Shown one piece after another: positions 9,367 through 21,264 of a stretch of DNA of 44,403 nucleotides (position 1 is the first letter of the stretch; each line of letters begins with the position of its first letter). The stretch covers positions 1-44,403 of the forward strand of contig JAUQWL010000037.1 in the NCBI GenBank assembly GCA_030835185.1. The letters are read 5' to 3'. Made by a program: the position numbers and the translations under genes. The stretch is from Solirubrobacterales bacterium (GTDB taxonomy: Bacteria > Actinomycetota > Thermoleophilia > Solirubrobacterales > 70-9). A model generated the notes under the pieces. It saw nothing but the letters and a program-made list of their open reading frames with translations, was not told the origin of the DNA and searched no databases.

Positions 9367-9849
9367 GTGACGGTTGCCACCAGCGCGGGCCGGAGCGCAA
9401 CCCGGGCCACGTTCGGATATAGTCGCGGTCCCTTGACGACGCTTGCCATAGAAAGACCCCGAGAGGGCCACGATGGCGGGCGCGGTATCGCCTTGCTCAA
9501 GTACGCCGACCTCGCCCTGACAGCCATCGCCCTGCCGGTCTTCCTGATCGCCGGGCTTCCCTTGCTCGGGTGGGCGGGTGCGGCCGTCGGCTGGACCGGC
9601 CAGCGGCTGATCCAGCACCTGGTCGAGGCCAGGGCCGCCCGGACCGATGACACCCGCGGCTTCTTCCAGCTGATGGCCGGCTCGATCATCGGCCGTTCGT
9701 GGTTCCTGGTGATCAGCATCATCACGGTCGGGCTGATCGAGCAGCAGGCCGGTCTGACCGCTGCCGTGCTCTCGGCGATCATCTTCACCTGTTACCTCGT
9801 CGTGACCCTGGTCACCCGGCCGCGTTCCCCGAAGGTGGGGCAGTCGTGA
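9367..9849 (+). CDS. Small membrane protein in the AtpI position
   Basis: Several hydrophobic helices, immediately upstream of and probably overlapping atpB. Alternative in-frame TTG starts at 9433 and 9493; the hydrophobic part begins near LLKYADLALTAIALPVFLIAG. Confidence 0.65.
   Translation: MTVATSAGRSATRATFGYSRGPLTTLAIERPREGHDGGRGIALLKYADLALTAIALPVFLIAGLPLLGWAGAAVGWTGQRLIQHLVEARAARTDDTRGFFQLMAGSIIGRSWFLVISIITVGLIEQQAGLTAAVLSAIIFTCYLVVTLVTRPRSPKVGQS
9418..9423 (+). promoter_or_regulatory. Candidate -10 element for the atp operon
   Basis: TATAGT in GC-rich context upstream of the first operon gene; no strong -35 recognised. Confidence 0.25.
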
Positions 9850-10757
9850 ACCGTCGCTGGTACGCGCTCGCAACCTGGCTGACGGTCACGTTCGGTGCCC
9901 TGTTTGCGCCGGTATCGGCTTTCGCATCCGAAGTCGAGTTCTCCCCGGACGATGAATTCGCCCTCCCTCCGTGGATCGAGATCAACATCTTCGGGATCGA
10001 CATGTCGATCAACAAGGCCGTCTTTTACATATTCCTCGCCACGGTTCTGACCGTGGCAGTGGTATCGCTGGTCGCGCGCAGAATGAAGGTACGGCCCGAG
10101 AGCCGGTCTCAAACCACGGTCGAGCTGGCATACAGCCTGATGAAGGACAACATCACCGACGGCAACCTGGATCCGAAGATGGCCGCGCGCTGGTTCCCGT
10201 TCATCGGCACCCTGTTCCTCTTCATCTGGTTCTCCAACATGGTCGGCTACATTCCGCTGCCGGTCAATACGGAACATACGATGAACATCGCCGGACTCGA
10301 GATTCCGAGCTTCGCGCTTTACGCAGCGACTGCGAACATCTCAATGCCGCTGGTGCTGACCTTCGTCGTCTGGATTTCCTACCACGTTGAAGGGATCCGG
10401 GCCAAAGGCCTCGTCGGATACGTGCGTGGCTGGGTACCCGCCGGAGTCGAAGGCTTCATGGTCGGCCCGATCCTGGTGATCGAGGTCATCTCCCACCTGG
10501 TCAGGTTGATCTCGCTCTCCGTCCGTCTTTTCGCCAACATCCTCGCCGGACATCTGCTGCTGCTGTTCATGGGAGGCGGGCTCGTGATCCTGCTCGGCCT
10601 CGGCTTCGTCGGATCGACGATCCTGGGCCTTGCGACCGGAGTACTCGCCGTGGCCTTCTTCCTCTTCGAAATCGGCATTGTGGCAACGCTCCAGGCCTTC
10701 ATTTTCTGCACTCTGACCGCGATATACCTCGACGGCGCCGTCGCCGAGGAACACTAA
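9846..10757 (+). CDS. atpB: F0F1 ATP synthase subunit a
   Basis: Motifs LISLSVRLFANILAGHLLL and LQAFIFCTLTAIYL; GTG start at 9846 in frame with track ORF 9699..10757. Confidence 0.95.
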   Translation: MNRRWYALATWLTVTFGALFAPVSAFASEVEFSPDDEFALPPWIEINIFGIDMSINKAVFYIFLATVLTVAVVSLVARRMKVRPESRSQTTVELAYSLMKDNITDGNLDPKMAARWFPFIGTLFLFIWFSNMVGYIPLPVNTEHTMNIAGLEIPSFALYAATANISMPLVLTFVVWISYHVEGIRAKGLVGYVRGWVPAGVEGFMVGPILVIEVISHLVRLISLSVRLFANILAGHLLLLFMGGGLVILLGLGFVGSTILGLATGVLAVAFFLFEIGIVATLQAFIFCTLTAIYLDGAVAEEH

Positions 10758-10772
10758 GGAGAAACAAGACAA

Positions 10773-11051
10773 GTGGACCCATCAATCATTCTCGCTGCTG
10801 TGGACGTAACGACCGCCGGCGCCTACGCTGAGACTGCCGGCCGTGCCATGGGTCTGGGCCTCGGCACCGGTCTCGCCGCTCTCGGCACCGGTATCGGCCT
10901 CGGATTCATCTTCGGCAAGACGATCGAAGCCGTGTCGCGCCAGCCCGAGCTGAAGTCGGAGATCCAGAGCATCCAGTGGCTCGGCTTCGCACTCACCGAG
11001 GCGACCGTCTTCTACGGCTTCATCGCCGGCCTGATCGCTTTCTTCGTATAA
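10773..11051 (+). CDS. atpE: F0F1 ATP synthase subunit c
   Basis: Two-helix hairpin with EAVSRQPELKSEIQ loop and carboxylate helix LGFALTEATVFYGFIAGLIAFFV. Confidence 0.96.
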   Translation: MDPSIILAAVDVTTAGAYAETAGRAMGLGLGTGLAALGTGIGLGFIFGKTIEAVSRQPELKSEIQSIQWLGFALTEATVFYGFIAGLIAFFV

Positions 11052-11055
11052 GCCG

Positions 11056-11643
11056 ATGCCCGGCGATCTGCTGAACACCACGATGCCGCTGCTCGTAGCG
11101 GCAACCGAAGGGGCCGACGAAGGTCTGAGCCCGCTGGTCAAGGTCGTACCCGGCCTGATGATCTGGACGATCCTGGCCTTCGGTGTGGCGATGCTGGTGC
11201 TGAAGAAGTACGCGTGGCCTCCGATCACCAAAATGCTCGATGAGCGCCAGCAGCTGATCAACGACTCGATCACTTCGGCCGAGAAGACCCGCTCCGAGGC
11301 CGACCTGCTGCTGGCCGACTACCGGCAGCGGCTGACCGAGGCACGGGAGCAGGCCGACGAGATCATCAGTCGTGCCCGCAAGGCTGCCGAGGCGACGAAG
11401 TCCGAAGCGACGTCCGCCGGCCAGGAGAAGCGCGAGGAACTGGTTGAAGCCGCGCGCCGCGACATCGAGGCGGAGACCCGCAAGGCCCTGGAGGATATCC
11501 GCAAGGAGGTCGCCAACCTCACGGTCCTCGCAACCGAGCGGGTGACCCGCAAGTCGCTGACCGAAGCTGACCAGAAGCAACTGGTCGAAGAGGCGCTGCG
11601 CGAGGTCGATTTCTCGAGCCTGGCGGGAGACCGGAACAACTGA
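11056..11643 (+). CDS. atpF: F0F1 ATP synthase subunit b
   Basis: N-terminal TM then long charged helix; operon position between c and delta. Confidence 0.93.
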   Translation: MPGDLLNTTMPLLVAATEGADEGLSPLVKVVPGLMIWTILAFGVAMLVLKKYAWPPITKMLDERQQLINDSITSAEKTRSEADLLLADYRQRLTEAREQADEIISRARKAAEATKSEATSAGQEKREELVEAARRDIEAETRKALEDIRKEVANLTVLATERVTRKSLTEADQKQLVEEALREVDFSSLAGDRNN

Positions 11644-12176
11644 TGGAAGAGCTGGCCCGCGTATATGCCGAATCCCTCTTTGGCGTGGCCAAGGAAAAAG
11701 GGACGCTCGACACCGTGCGCGACCAGCTTGCGCAGTTCAGCACTGCGCTCGAAGATGACAGGGACCTTCAGGTCTTCTTTTTCAGCCCGTCGTTTTCCTC
11801 GAAGGAGAAACTCGACGGACTGAACACGGCGATCAGCGGGGCCGACCCGGAACTGCTCAACTTCCTCGAGCTGCTGATCGAGAAGCACCGCATGCCCGCC
11901 ATTTTCCGTATCAACAGGCAGTTCGAGGAACTCTGGAAGCAGGAGAACCGACGGATCGAGGTCACCGTCACCAGCGCGATCGAACTCGACCCGGCGATTG
12001 CCAGGCAGGTCGGGGCCGAGGTTGAACGCCAGACCGGCAAAGAGGTCGAACTGACGAGCCGTGTCGATGAGAGCATCATCGGCGGTCTCGTGCTTCAGGT
12101 CGGGAACATGGTTCTCGACACGAGTATTCAAAACAACTTGGAGAAACTCCGCCAGAGCGTTGCTCGGGCGGCATAA
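11643..12176 (+). CDS. atpH: F0F1 ATP synthase subunit delta
   Basis: N-terminus [17 protein letters not shown]-terminal [33 protein letters not shown]. Confidence 0.95.
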   Translation: MEELARVYAESLFGVAKEKGTLDTVRDQLAQFSTALEDDRDLQVFFFSPSFSSKEKLDGLNTAISGADPELLNFLELLIEKHRMPAIFRINRQFEELWKQENRRIEVTVTSAIELDPAIARQVGAEVERQTGKEVELTSRVDESIIGGLVLQVGNMVLDTSIQNNLEKLRQSVARAA

Positions 12177-12193
12177 GGAGGATCAGAACCGAG

Positions 12194-13807
<1,614 letters not shown>

Positions 13808-13846
13808 GCGTCGCAATCCCGACCACAACGAGAATCCGGAACCCAG

Positions 13847-14767
13847 ATGGCCAACCGCAAAGAAGTCGCAACACAGATTGCAAGCGTCAAGAACATCCGC
13901 CAGATCACGCGGGCGATGGAGGCGGTTGCAGCTGCGCGCCTGCGCAAGGCCGAAAACCGGATCGCCCACCTTCGACCTTATGCCCAGGCCCGTCAGAGCC
14001 TGACCAGGCGTGCGGCAGCAGAGGCCGGCAACCTCTCCCACCTGCCGATACTCGACGAGCGCAAGAAGGTGAGACGTCTGGCGATTCTGTTGATCACCGG
14101 TGACCGCGGTCTGGCCGGCGCCTTCAACGCCAACATCATCCGCGAGGGCCTCCAAATCCGTGACCGGGCGATCGAAAACGGCCAGGAAGTGGTCTTCTAC
14201 GTGGTCGGCCGCCGTGGCGACGGCGCGATGACCTTCCGCAAGCAGAACATCGGCGAGTCCTGGACCGGCTTCACCGACCGTCCGGCTTTCACCGACGCCC
14301 GGGCCATCGGCGACGCACTCACTTCGGCATACATCGACGGGGACATCGACCGGATCGAGGTCGTCTACAACCGCTATGTATCGCCGCTGACCCAGCACGT
14401 TCAGACGCTCACTCTGCTGCCGGCCCAGCAGGCCGAAGTGGTTGGCCAGGGCACCGAGGACGAGAACGGCAGCGGGGAGGAAAGCGAGCTGGCCGAAGCC
14501 CACAGTCGTTCGCTCTGGGAGTACGAGCCCGAACCCGAGGAACTGCTGGCTCAGCTGATCCCCGACTACATCAACACTTCGCTTTACCGCACCCTGCTCG
14601 ATTCCGCGGCATCCGAGCTCGGTGCCCGAATGACGGCGATGCGCAGCGCCGCCGACAACGCCGAAACCATGATCGACGACCTCACCCTCGAGATGAACCG
14701 GGTCAGGCAGGCGGAGATCACGCAGGAAATCCTGGAAGTCGTCGGAGGCGCGGAAGCGCTCGGCTAG
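13847..14767 (+). CDS. atpG: F0F1 ATP synthase subunit gamma
   Basis: N-terminus KNIRQITRAMEAVAAARLRKAE and C-terminal ARMTAMRSAADNAETMIDDLTLEMNRVRQAEITQEILEVVGGAEAL. Confidence 0.97.
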   Translation: MANRKEVATQIASVKNIRQITRAMEAVAAARLRKAENRIAHLRPYAQARQSLTRRAAAEAGNLSHLPILDERKKVRRLAILLITGDRGLAGAFNANIIREGLQIRDRAIENGQEVVFYVVGRRGDGAMTFRKQNIGESWTGFTDRPAFTDARAIGDALTSAYIDGDIDRIEVVYNRYVSPLTQHVQTLTLLPAQQAEVVGQGTEDENGSGEESELAEAHSRSLWEYEPEPEELLAQLIPDYINTSLYRTLLDSAASELGARMTAMRSAADNAETMIDDLTLEMNRVRQAEITQEILEVVGGAEALG

Positions 14768-16225
<1,458 letters not shown>

Positions 16226-16228
16226 ACC

Positions 16229-16645
16229 TTGGCCGGCGAATCGACACTCACGGTCGACGTCCTCACCCCCGAGGGCGAGGTCTTCAGCGGCGAGGTGGTC
16301 CAGCTCTCGACCCGTACGGTCGACGGCGAGATCGGAGTGCTCGCCAACCACGTACCGGTGCTGGCGGGACTGATGCCGAATCGGCTCCGCCTGCGGATCT
16401 CCGACTCCGAAGTCGAAGAGTACGCTCAGTCACACGGCGTGCTCCAGGTTTTCGCCAACCATGCCCAGGTACTGCTCGAAGAGGCGGTCCCGGCGGGCGA
16501 GCTGGATCTCTCCCGGCTCGAGACCGAACTCTCCGGTGCCGAAGCCCGCTTCGCCGATCCCGAATCCGGCGAGGCTGCCCGCGCGGTGGCCGGGCGCGAC
16601 CTCGAGCGGATCAAGGCCTTCATCGCGATCGCGAAGGGTGAGTAG
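16229..16645 (+). CDS. atpC: F0F1 ATP synthase subunit epsilon
   Basis: TTG start; VDVLTPEGEVFSGEVVQLSTRTVDGEIGVLANHVPVLAGL motif; last operon gene. Confidence 0.95.
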   Translation: MAGESTLTVDVLTPEGEVFSGEVVQLSTRTVDGEIGVLANHVPVLAGLMPNRLRLRISDSEVEEYAQSHGVLQVFANHAQVLLEEAVPAGELDLSRLETELSGAEARFADPESGEAARAVAGRDLERIKAFIAIAKGE

Positions 16646-16702
16646 GCAGTCTCCGACCTGCTCGCCCTGGCGCAACGCCTGATCGCCTACGACACCTCCC
16701 GC

Positions 16703-17749
16703 GTGGACGGTGTCCACGAGGCGGCAGGTTTCATCAAGGGATGGCTGGACGCTCGCGGAATCGACGCCGAGCAGGACGAGTGCCGCGGACTGCCGGTCAT
16801 CCGGTCCGCGGTCGGCGACCCCGCTGGCGCGACGGTCATCCTCCACGGGCACTTCGACGTTGTGCCGGCGGACTCCGGCCAGTTCGAGCCCCGGGTCGAA
16901 GGCGACAGGCTGATCGGCCGCGGTGCCTACGACATGAAAGCGGCCCTCGCGGCGATGATGATGGCCCTGCCCGACCCCGAACGACCGGTACCCGGCCTGC
17001 GGGTCGTGCTCGGCATCGTCTCCGACGAAGAGTCGGAGGAGAGCGAGAACCGCGGCAGCGACCACCTCGTCGCCACCGGCATGACCGGAGACTTCGCGAT
17101 CACCGGCGAGCCGACCGATCTCCACGTCGGGGTTGCCGCCAAGGGCGTGCTCGGGATCCGGCTCGGAGTCGGCGGCCGCTCTGCCCACGGTTCCACCCCC
17201 TGGCTCGGCGACAACGCCGTTCTCAGGGCGGTCGAGATGTTCCGTGCGATCGAATCGCTACCGTTTGCAAGAGAAAGCTCCGAAATGTTCGACCGTCCCT
17301 CGATCAGCCTTGGTCGGATCTGGGGCGGAGATGCACTGAACAAGGTTCCCGACTATTGCGCCATAGACGTCGACATCCGCTTCCTGCCCCATCAGGATCC
17401 AGAGGTGATCCGCGAAGAGATTCGCGGCCTCGGACCCGTGTCGATGGAGCCGATCATCACGTTGCCGCCGATCCAGAGCGATGCGGACTGCCCCTGGGTG
17501 AGGCGGCTGATCGAGGTTGCGGGGCGACATCACGACGGGCCGACCGTCTCCATCGGGAGGGACGGGGCTTCCGACGCACTCTCCTTCATCAGGGCCGGCA
17601 TGCCGGCGGTGGAGTTCGGCCCGGTGGGCGCCGGTCACCACGGGCCCGACGAGTGGGTCTCGGTCAGCTCGCTCGATACCTTTCACCGTACCCTGCGCGA
17701 GTTCCTCGCCGAGAGCGCCTCGCCGCCAGTGGGAGAAGCCGATGAGTGA
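16703..17749 (+). CDS. M20 family metallopeptidase (ArgE/DapE/carboxypeptidase G2-like)
   Basis: VILHGHFDVVPA, GRGAYDMKAALAA, VSDEESEE and GPVGAGHHGPDEWVSV motifs. 16703 is the first canonical start, but apparent coding homology extends to 16649 (see finding). Confidence 0.9.
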   Translation: MDGVHEAAGFIKGWLDARGIDAEQDECRGLPVIRSAVGDPAGATVILHGHFDVVPADSGQFEPRVEGDRLIGRGAYDMKAALAAMMMALPDPERPVPGLRVVLGIVSDEESEESENRGSDHLVATGMTGDFAITGEPTDLHVGVAAKGVLGIRLGVGGRSAHGSTPWLGDNAVLRAVEMFRAIESLPFARESSEMFDRPSISLGRIWGGDALNKVPDYCAIDVDIRFLPHQDPEVIREEIRGLGPVSMEPIITLPPIQSDADCPWVRRLIEVAGRHHDGPTVSIGRDGASDALSFIRAGMPAVEFGPVGAGHHGPDEWVSVSSLDTFHRTLREFLAESASPPVGEADE

Positions 17750-19946
17750 CCGGGAAGAACACGACGAACCGACTGAGGAATACCTGATGGGTGGCATCGA
17801 AGGTCACGACGGAGACCCCGCGCCTGAAGAGACCGCCGGACCCGGGGCAGCCGACACCCCGGAAGAGTCCGAAGCAGCCGACACACCCGAAGAGCCCGGG
17901 GCGGCCGACACCCCGGAAGAGGCCGCCGGGCCCGGGGCGGCCGACGCGCCGGCCCCGGAGGACATCCCCGGCGAGTCCGGCTCCGCAGTGCCGGATCCAT
18001 CTTCGGCTTCGCAGCGGCCCGACGCCCGGCCGGATTACGAAGATCAGCCGACCGAAGAGGTGTTCGCCCTCGAAGCGAGACTGCGCGAGAGTGACGACGT
18101 TCCCGATCTGGACCCGGTTTTCAGGGCGGCGCTGCTGGAGAGTCCGGAGAGCGCGGCCACACCTGCCCCGGAAACTGAACAGGAGCCGGCTGCGGACCAG
18201 GAAGCACCTGAAGGGGTGGCCGGGACGGCCGAACCGGACGGTCCGGAGACAGGAGAAGCGGGCGAGCCCGAACCGGCCGAAGACGACAGTTTCATAACCG
18301 AAGAGCAGACGGCCATCCTCACCGCCGCGGCAAGGAGCGAAGTCCACCAGGCGATCGAGACGGCCAGGCGCACCGGCCGGCCATTCGACCCCCCGAGGCC
18401 ATCGGCTTCGGGCGACTTCGAGTCTCCACCGAAACGCAGGGGCATCCTGTGGCGCTTCGCACTGGCCACGCTCATCATCGTCTTCTCGTTCGCCGGCGCT
18501 ACCTCGGCCTCGATCCTCAACATGGTCGACGACATCACCAACCGGCTCTCGGACCCCGCCTTCAAGAAGCTGGGCGACGACTTCCTGCCGGACAGCAACG
18601 GCGGTCCGCAGACGATCGCCATTCTCGGCTCCGACGCCAGGACCGGGGGCGGGGCGCCGGAAGGCGATCCCGGCCGTTCGGATACAACCATCCTGCTGCG
18701 GCTCGATCCGACGACCGACCAGATCGCGATGCTCTCGATCCCGCGGGATCTCGAGGTGGAGATCCCGGGTGTCGGCACCGACAAGTTCAACGCCGCCTAC
18801 AGCTACGGCGGCACGAAATTGACCCTGCAGACGATCAAGCAGGTCACCGGCCTGGAAATCAACCACGTCATCAACGTCGACTTCCAGGGCTTCGCGTCGG
18901 TCGTGGATGCGATCGGCTGCGTTTTCGTAGATGTCGATCGCGAGTACTACCACTCCAACGAGGGGGTGCCGGCCTCCGAGCAGTATGCGGAGATCGATAT
19001 CGGATCCGGGTACCAGAAGCTCTGCGGACCGGACGCGCTCGAATTCGCCCGTTATCGCCATACCGATACCGACCTCGTCCGTGCTTCCAGACAACAGGAT
19101 CTGCTGGGTGAGGTCCGCAACCGGCTCTCGTTCGACGAGATATTCGAGCGCCGCAACGAACTGATCGACGCCTTCGTCGAGAACACGCGTTCCGACATCT
19201 CCGGCTCCAGGGAGTCTCTCGAGCTGCTCAAGCTGCTCTTCGATTCGCGTGGCGCCAGGGTGGTCGAGGTCAAGTTTCCGGCCACGCTCGGCCCGTCCTA
19301 CGTAACGGCGACACCGGACGAGATCCAGGCTGCGGTGGACAAGTTCCTCGGCTTCAAGGACACGGCCGGGCCGGTGGGGACCCTGGCCGAAGGCAGCGGG
19401 AAGAACAAGGCCAGGGAGCGGTCGAAGGCCAAGGCAAGGAAGGTCAACAAACAGATCGTCGCCAAGGGTGCGCCGGGTAAGGAAGACGACGGCCTGGTCG
19501 ACGCCGCCCAGGCCGGACTGGAACAGGCGATCGCGATCCAGGGGGGACGCAGGAGCGGCAAGTTCGACGTCTTCTATACGAAGCGGCTGCCGCCGATGGC
19601 GACCTACTCGGAAGGAAGCCGCTCGTATCACCTGCGCGACCCCGACAAGAACTCCCACTCGGCGTACCGCATGGTCATGGTTCTTGAAGCCTCTGACGGC
19701 CTCCACTACTTCGGGCTCCAGGGAATCCGCGGCTGGGAGGATCCGCCGATCCTCGAGGCTCCTCACGACGAAATGAAGATCGACGGACGTGATTTCCGCG
19801 TCTACACGGAGGGCGACCGGATCCGTATGATCGCCTGGTTCGATCGTGGCAACACGTACTGGATCTCGAACTCGCTCCTGCTGACCCTGACGAACGAACA
19901 GATGCTGGGGATGGCGCGCGCGACGCGGGCCTTCACTCCCGGTTAG
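17742..19946 (+). CDS. LytR-CpsA-Psr (LCP) family protein with acidic N-terminal region and extra C-terminal domain
   Basis: TM segment ILWRFALATLIIVFSFAGATSA followed by LCP motifs ILGSDAR, SDTTILLRLDPTTDQIAMLSIPRDLEVEIPG, KFNAAYSYGG, CGPDALEFARYRHTDTDLVRASRQQDLL. ATGAGTGA overlap with upstream gene supports start at 17742. Confidence 0.92.
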   Translation: MSDREEHDEPTEEYLMGGIEGHDGDPAPEETAGPGAADTPEESEAADTPEEPGAADTPEEAAGPGAADAPAPEDIPGESGSAVPDPSSASQRPDARPDYEDQPTEEVFALEARLRESDDVPDLDPVFRAALLESPESAATPAPETEQEPAADQEAPEGVAGTAEPDGPETGEAGEPEPAEDDSFITEEQTAILTAAARSEVHQAIETARRTGRPFDPPRPSASGDFESPPKRRGILWRFALATLIIVFSFAGATSASILNMVDDITNRLSDPAFKKLGDDFLPDSNGGPQTIAILGSDARTGGGAPEGDPGRSDTTILLRLDPTTDQIAMLSIPRDLEVEIPGVGTDKFNAAYSYGGTKLTLQTIKQVTGLEINHVINVDFQGFASVVDAIGCVFVDVDREYYHSNEGVPASEQYAEIDIGSGYQKLCGPDALEFARYRHTDTDLVRASRQQDLLGEVRNRLSFDEIFERRNELIDAFVENTRSDISGSRESLELLKLLFDSRGARVVEVKFPATLGPSYVTATPDEIQAAVDKFLGFKDTAGPVGTLAEGSGKNKARERSKAKARKVNKQIVAKGAPGKEDDGLVDAAQAGLEQAIAIQGGRRSGKFDVFYTKRLPPMATYSEGSRSYHLRDPDKNSHSAYRMVMVLEASDGLHYFGLQGIRGWEDPPILEAPHDEMKIDGRDFRVYTEGDRIRMIAWFDRGNTYWISNSLLLTLTNEQMLGMARATRAFTPG
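17841..17921 (+). repeat. 27-bp in-frame tandem repeat (9-aa unit PGAADTPEE) in the LCP gene
   Basis: CCCGGGGCAGCCGACACCCCGGAAGAG / TCCGAAGCAGCCGACACACCCGAAGAG / CCCGGGGCGGCCGACACCCCGGAAGAG, then a degenerate partial unit. Confidence 0.85.
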
Positions 19947-19959
19947 GAAGGATTTTCCC

Positions 19960-21264
19960 ATGAAGGGTTCAGAACTGCCGACGGTCGGCGTGATAGGAGT
20001 CGGCTGGGTCGGGCTGGTCACCGCAGCATGTTTCGCCGAGCTGGGTCACCCGGTCGTCGCCAGGGACGTCGTGCCGGAAAAAGTCGAGGCGCTCAGCCGG
20101 GGCGAGGTCGCGATCCACGAACCGGGTCTCGCCGATCTGATCGGCCGCAACCTCGACCGTCTCCACTTCACGACGGATATGGACGAGCTGCTCGACCGGG
20201 CTCGCCTGCTCTTCGTCTGCGTTGACACGCCGCCGACCTACTCCGGTGATGCCGATCTCTCCCGTGTCCACTCCGTCGTCCGCGATCTCGGTGACGACGG
20301 CGAGCACATCCTGGTCATGAAGAGCACCGTGCCCGCCGGCACGGGTGAGAGAGTCCGCCGCGAGCTGCCCGGCATGCCGTACGTCTCCTGTCCGGAGTTC
20401 CTCAAGGAGGGGTCCGCGGTCGACGACTTCATGCATCCGGACCGGGTGGTGATCGGCTTCTCTGCCGGAGACGAGGAGGCCGCCGCCGAGGTTGCCGAGC
20501 TCTACCGGCCACTCGGCGGCGAAGTGATGAAGACGGACATCTCCAGCGCGGAGATGGTCAAACTGGCCTCCAACGCCTACCTGGCGACGAGGATCTCCTT
20601 CATCAACGAGATCGCCAACGTCTGCGAGGAAGTAGGGGCCGACGTCGAGCAGGTCGCCCGCGGCATGGGACTCGACGACCGCATAGGACCACAGTTCCTG
20701 CGACCCGGTATCGGCTTCGGCGGTTCGTGCTTCCCCAAGGACGTCAGCTCGCTGAAGCTCCTCGCCGGTAACTCCGGCTACCACTTCCAGCTCCTGAACT
20801 CGGTCATCGAGGTCAACGAGCTGCAGAAGCGGCGGGTAGTGAACAAACTTCACCGCCACCTCGGATCGCTGGTCGGCCGTCGCATCGCCCTGCTCGGCCT
20901 CGCCTTCAAGCCGGAGACCGACGACATGCGCGAAGCGTCGAGCCTCGTACTCTCAGCTCGCCTGCGGGGCGAGGGTGCAGAAGTTGTTGCATATGACCCC
21001 GTCGCGATGGGCAACGCAAGGGAACTGCTGCCCGGAGTGGAAATGAAGCACACGGCCCTGATGGCCCTCGAAGGTTCCGACGCAGCGGTGCTGGTCACTG
21101 AATGGCCGGAGTTTCGTGAGCTGGACTGGGCCGGGGCAGCAGAACGGATGACTCGGCCACTGATAATTGACGGACGGAATTTTCTTGATGCCGATCTTCT
21201 GGAGTCCGCCGGGTTCGCCTATGAAGGCATCGGGCGTCCCGGCACCGGCACCGGAACGGAGTAG
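19960..21264 (+). CDS. UDP-glucose/GDP-mannose dehydrogenase family protein
   Basis: GVIGVGWVGLVTAACFAELGH, FLKEGSAVDDFMHPDRVVIG, RPGIGFGGSCFPKDVSSL, GLAFKPETDDMREASS. Confidence 0.95.
   Translation: MKGSELPTVGVIGVGWVGLVTAACFAELGHPVVARDVVPEKVEALSRGEVAIHEPGLADLIGRNLDRLHFTTDMDELLDRARLLFVCVDTPPTYSGDADLSRVHSVVRDLGDDGEHILVMKSTVPAGTGERVRRELPGMPYVSCPEFLKEGSAVDDFMHPDRVVIGFSAGDEEAAAEVAELYRPLGGEVMKTDISSAEMVKLASNAYLATRISFINEIANVCEEVGADVEQVARGMGLDDRIGPQFLRPGIGFGGSCFPKDVSSLKLLAGNSGYHFQLLNSVIEVNELQKRRVVNKLHRHLGSLVGRRIALLGLAFKPETDDMREASSLVLSARLRGEGAEVVAYDPVAMGNARELLPGVEMKHTALMALEGSDAAVLVTEWPEFRELDWAGAAERMTRPLIIDGRNFLDADLLESAGFAYEGIGRPGTGTGTE

Noticed and set aside
10773-11051. Na+-type c-subunit signature
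   Set aside because: The essential carboxylate helix reads LTEATVFYGF, with Ala after Glu rather than Ser; by motif it looks proton-type and ordinary.
17664-20021. 785-aa minus-strand ORF antisense to the LCP gene
   Set aside because: No recognisable motif and it mirrors a strongly supported plus-strand gene; such long antisense frames are common in high-GC DNA with GC-rich third positions.
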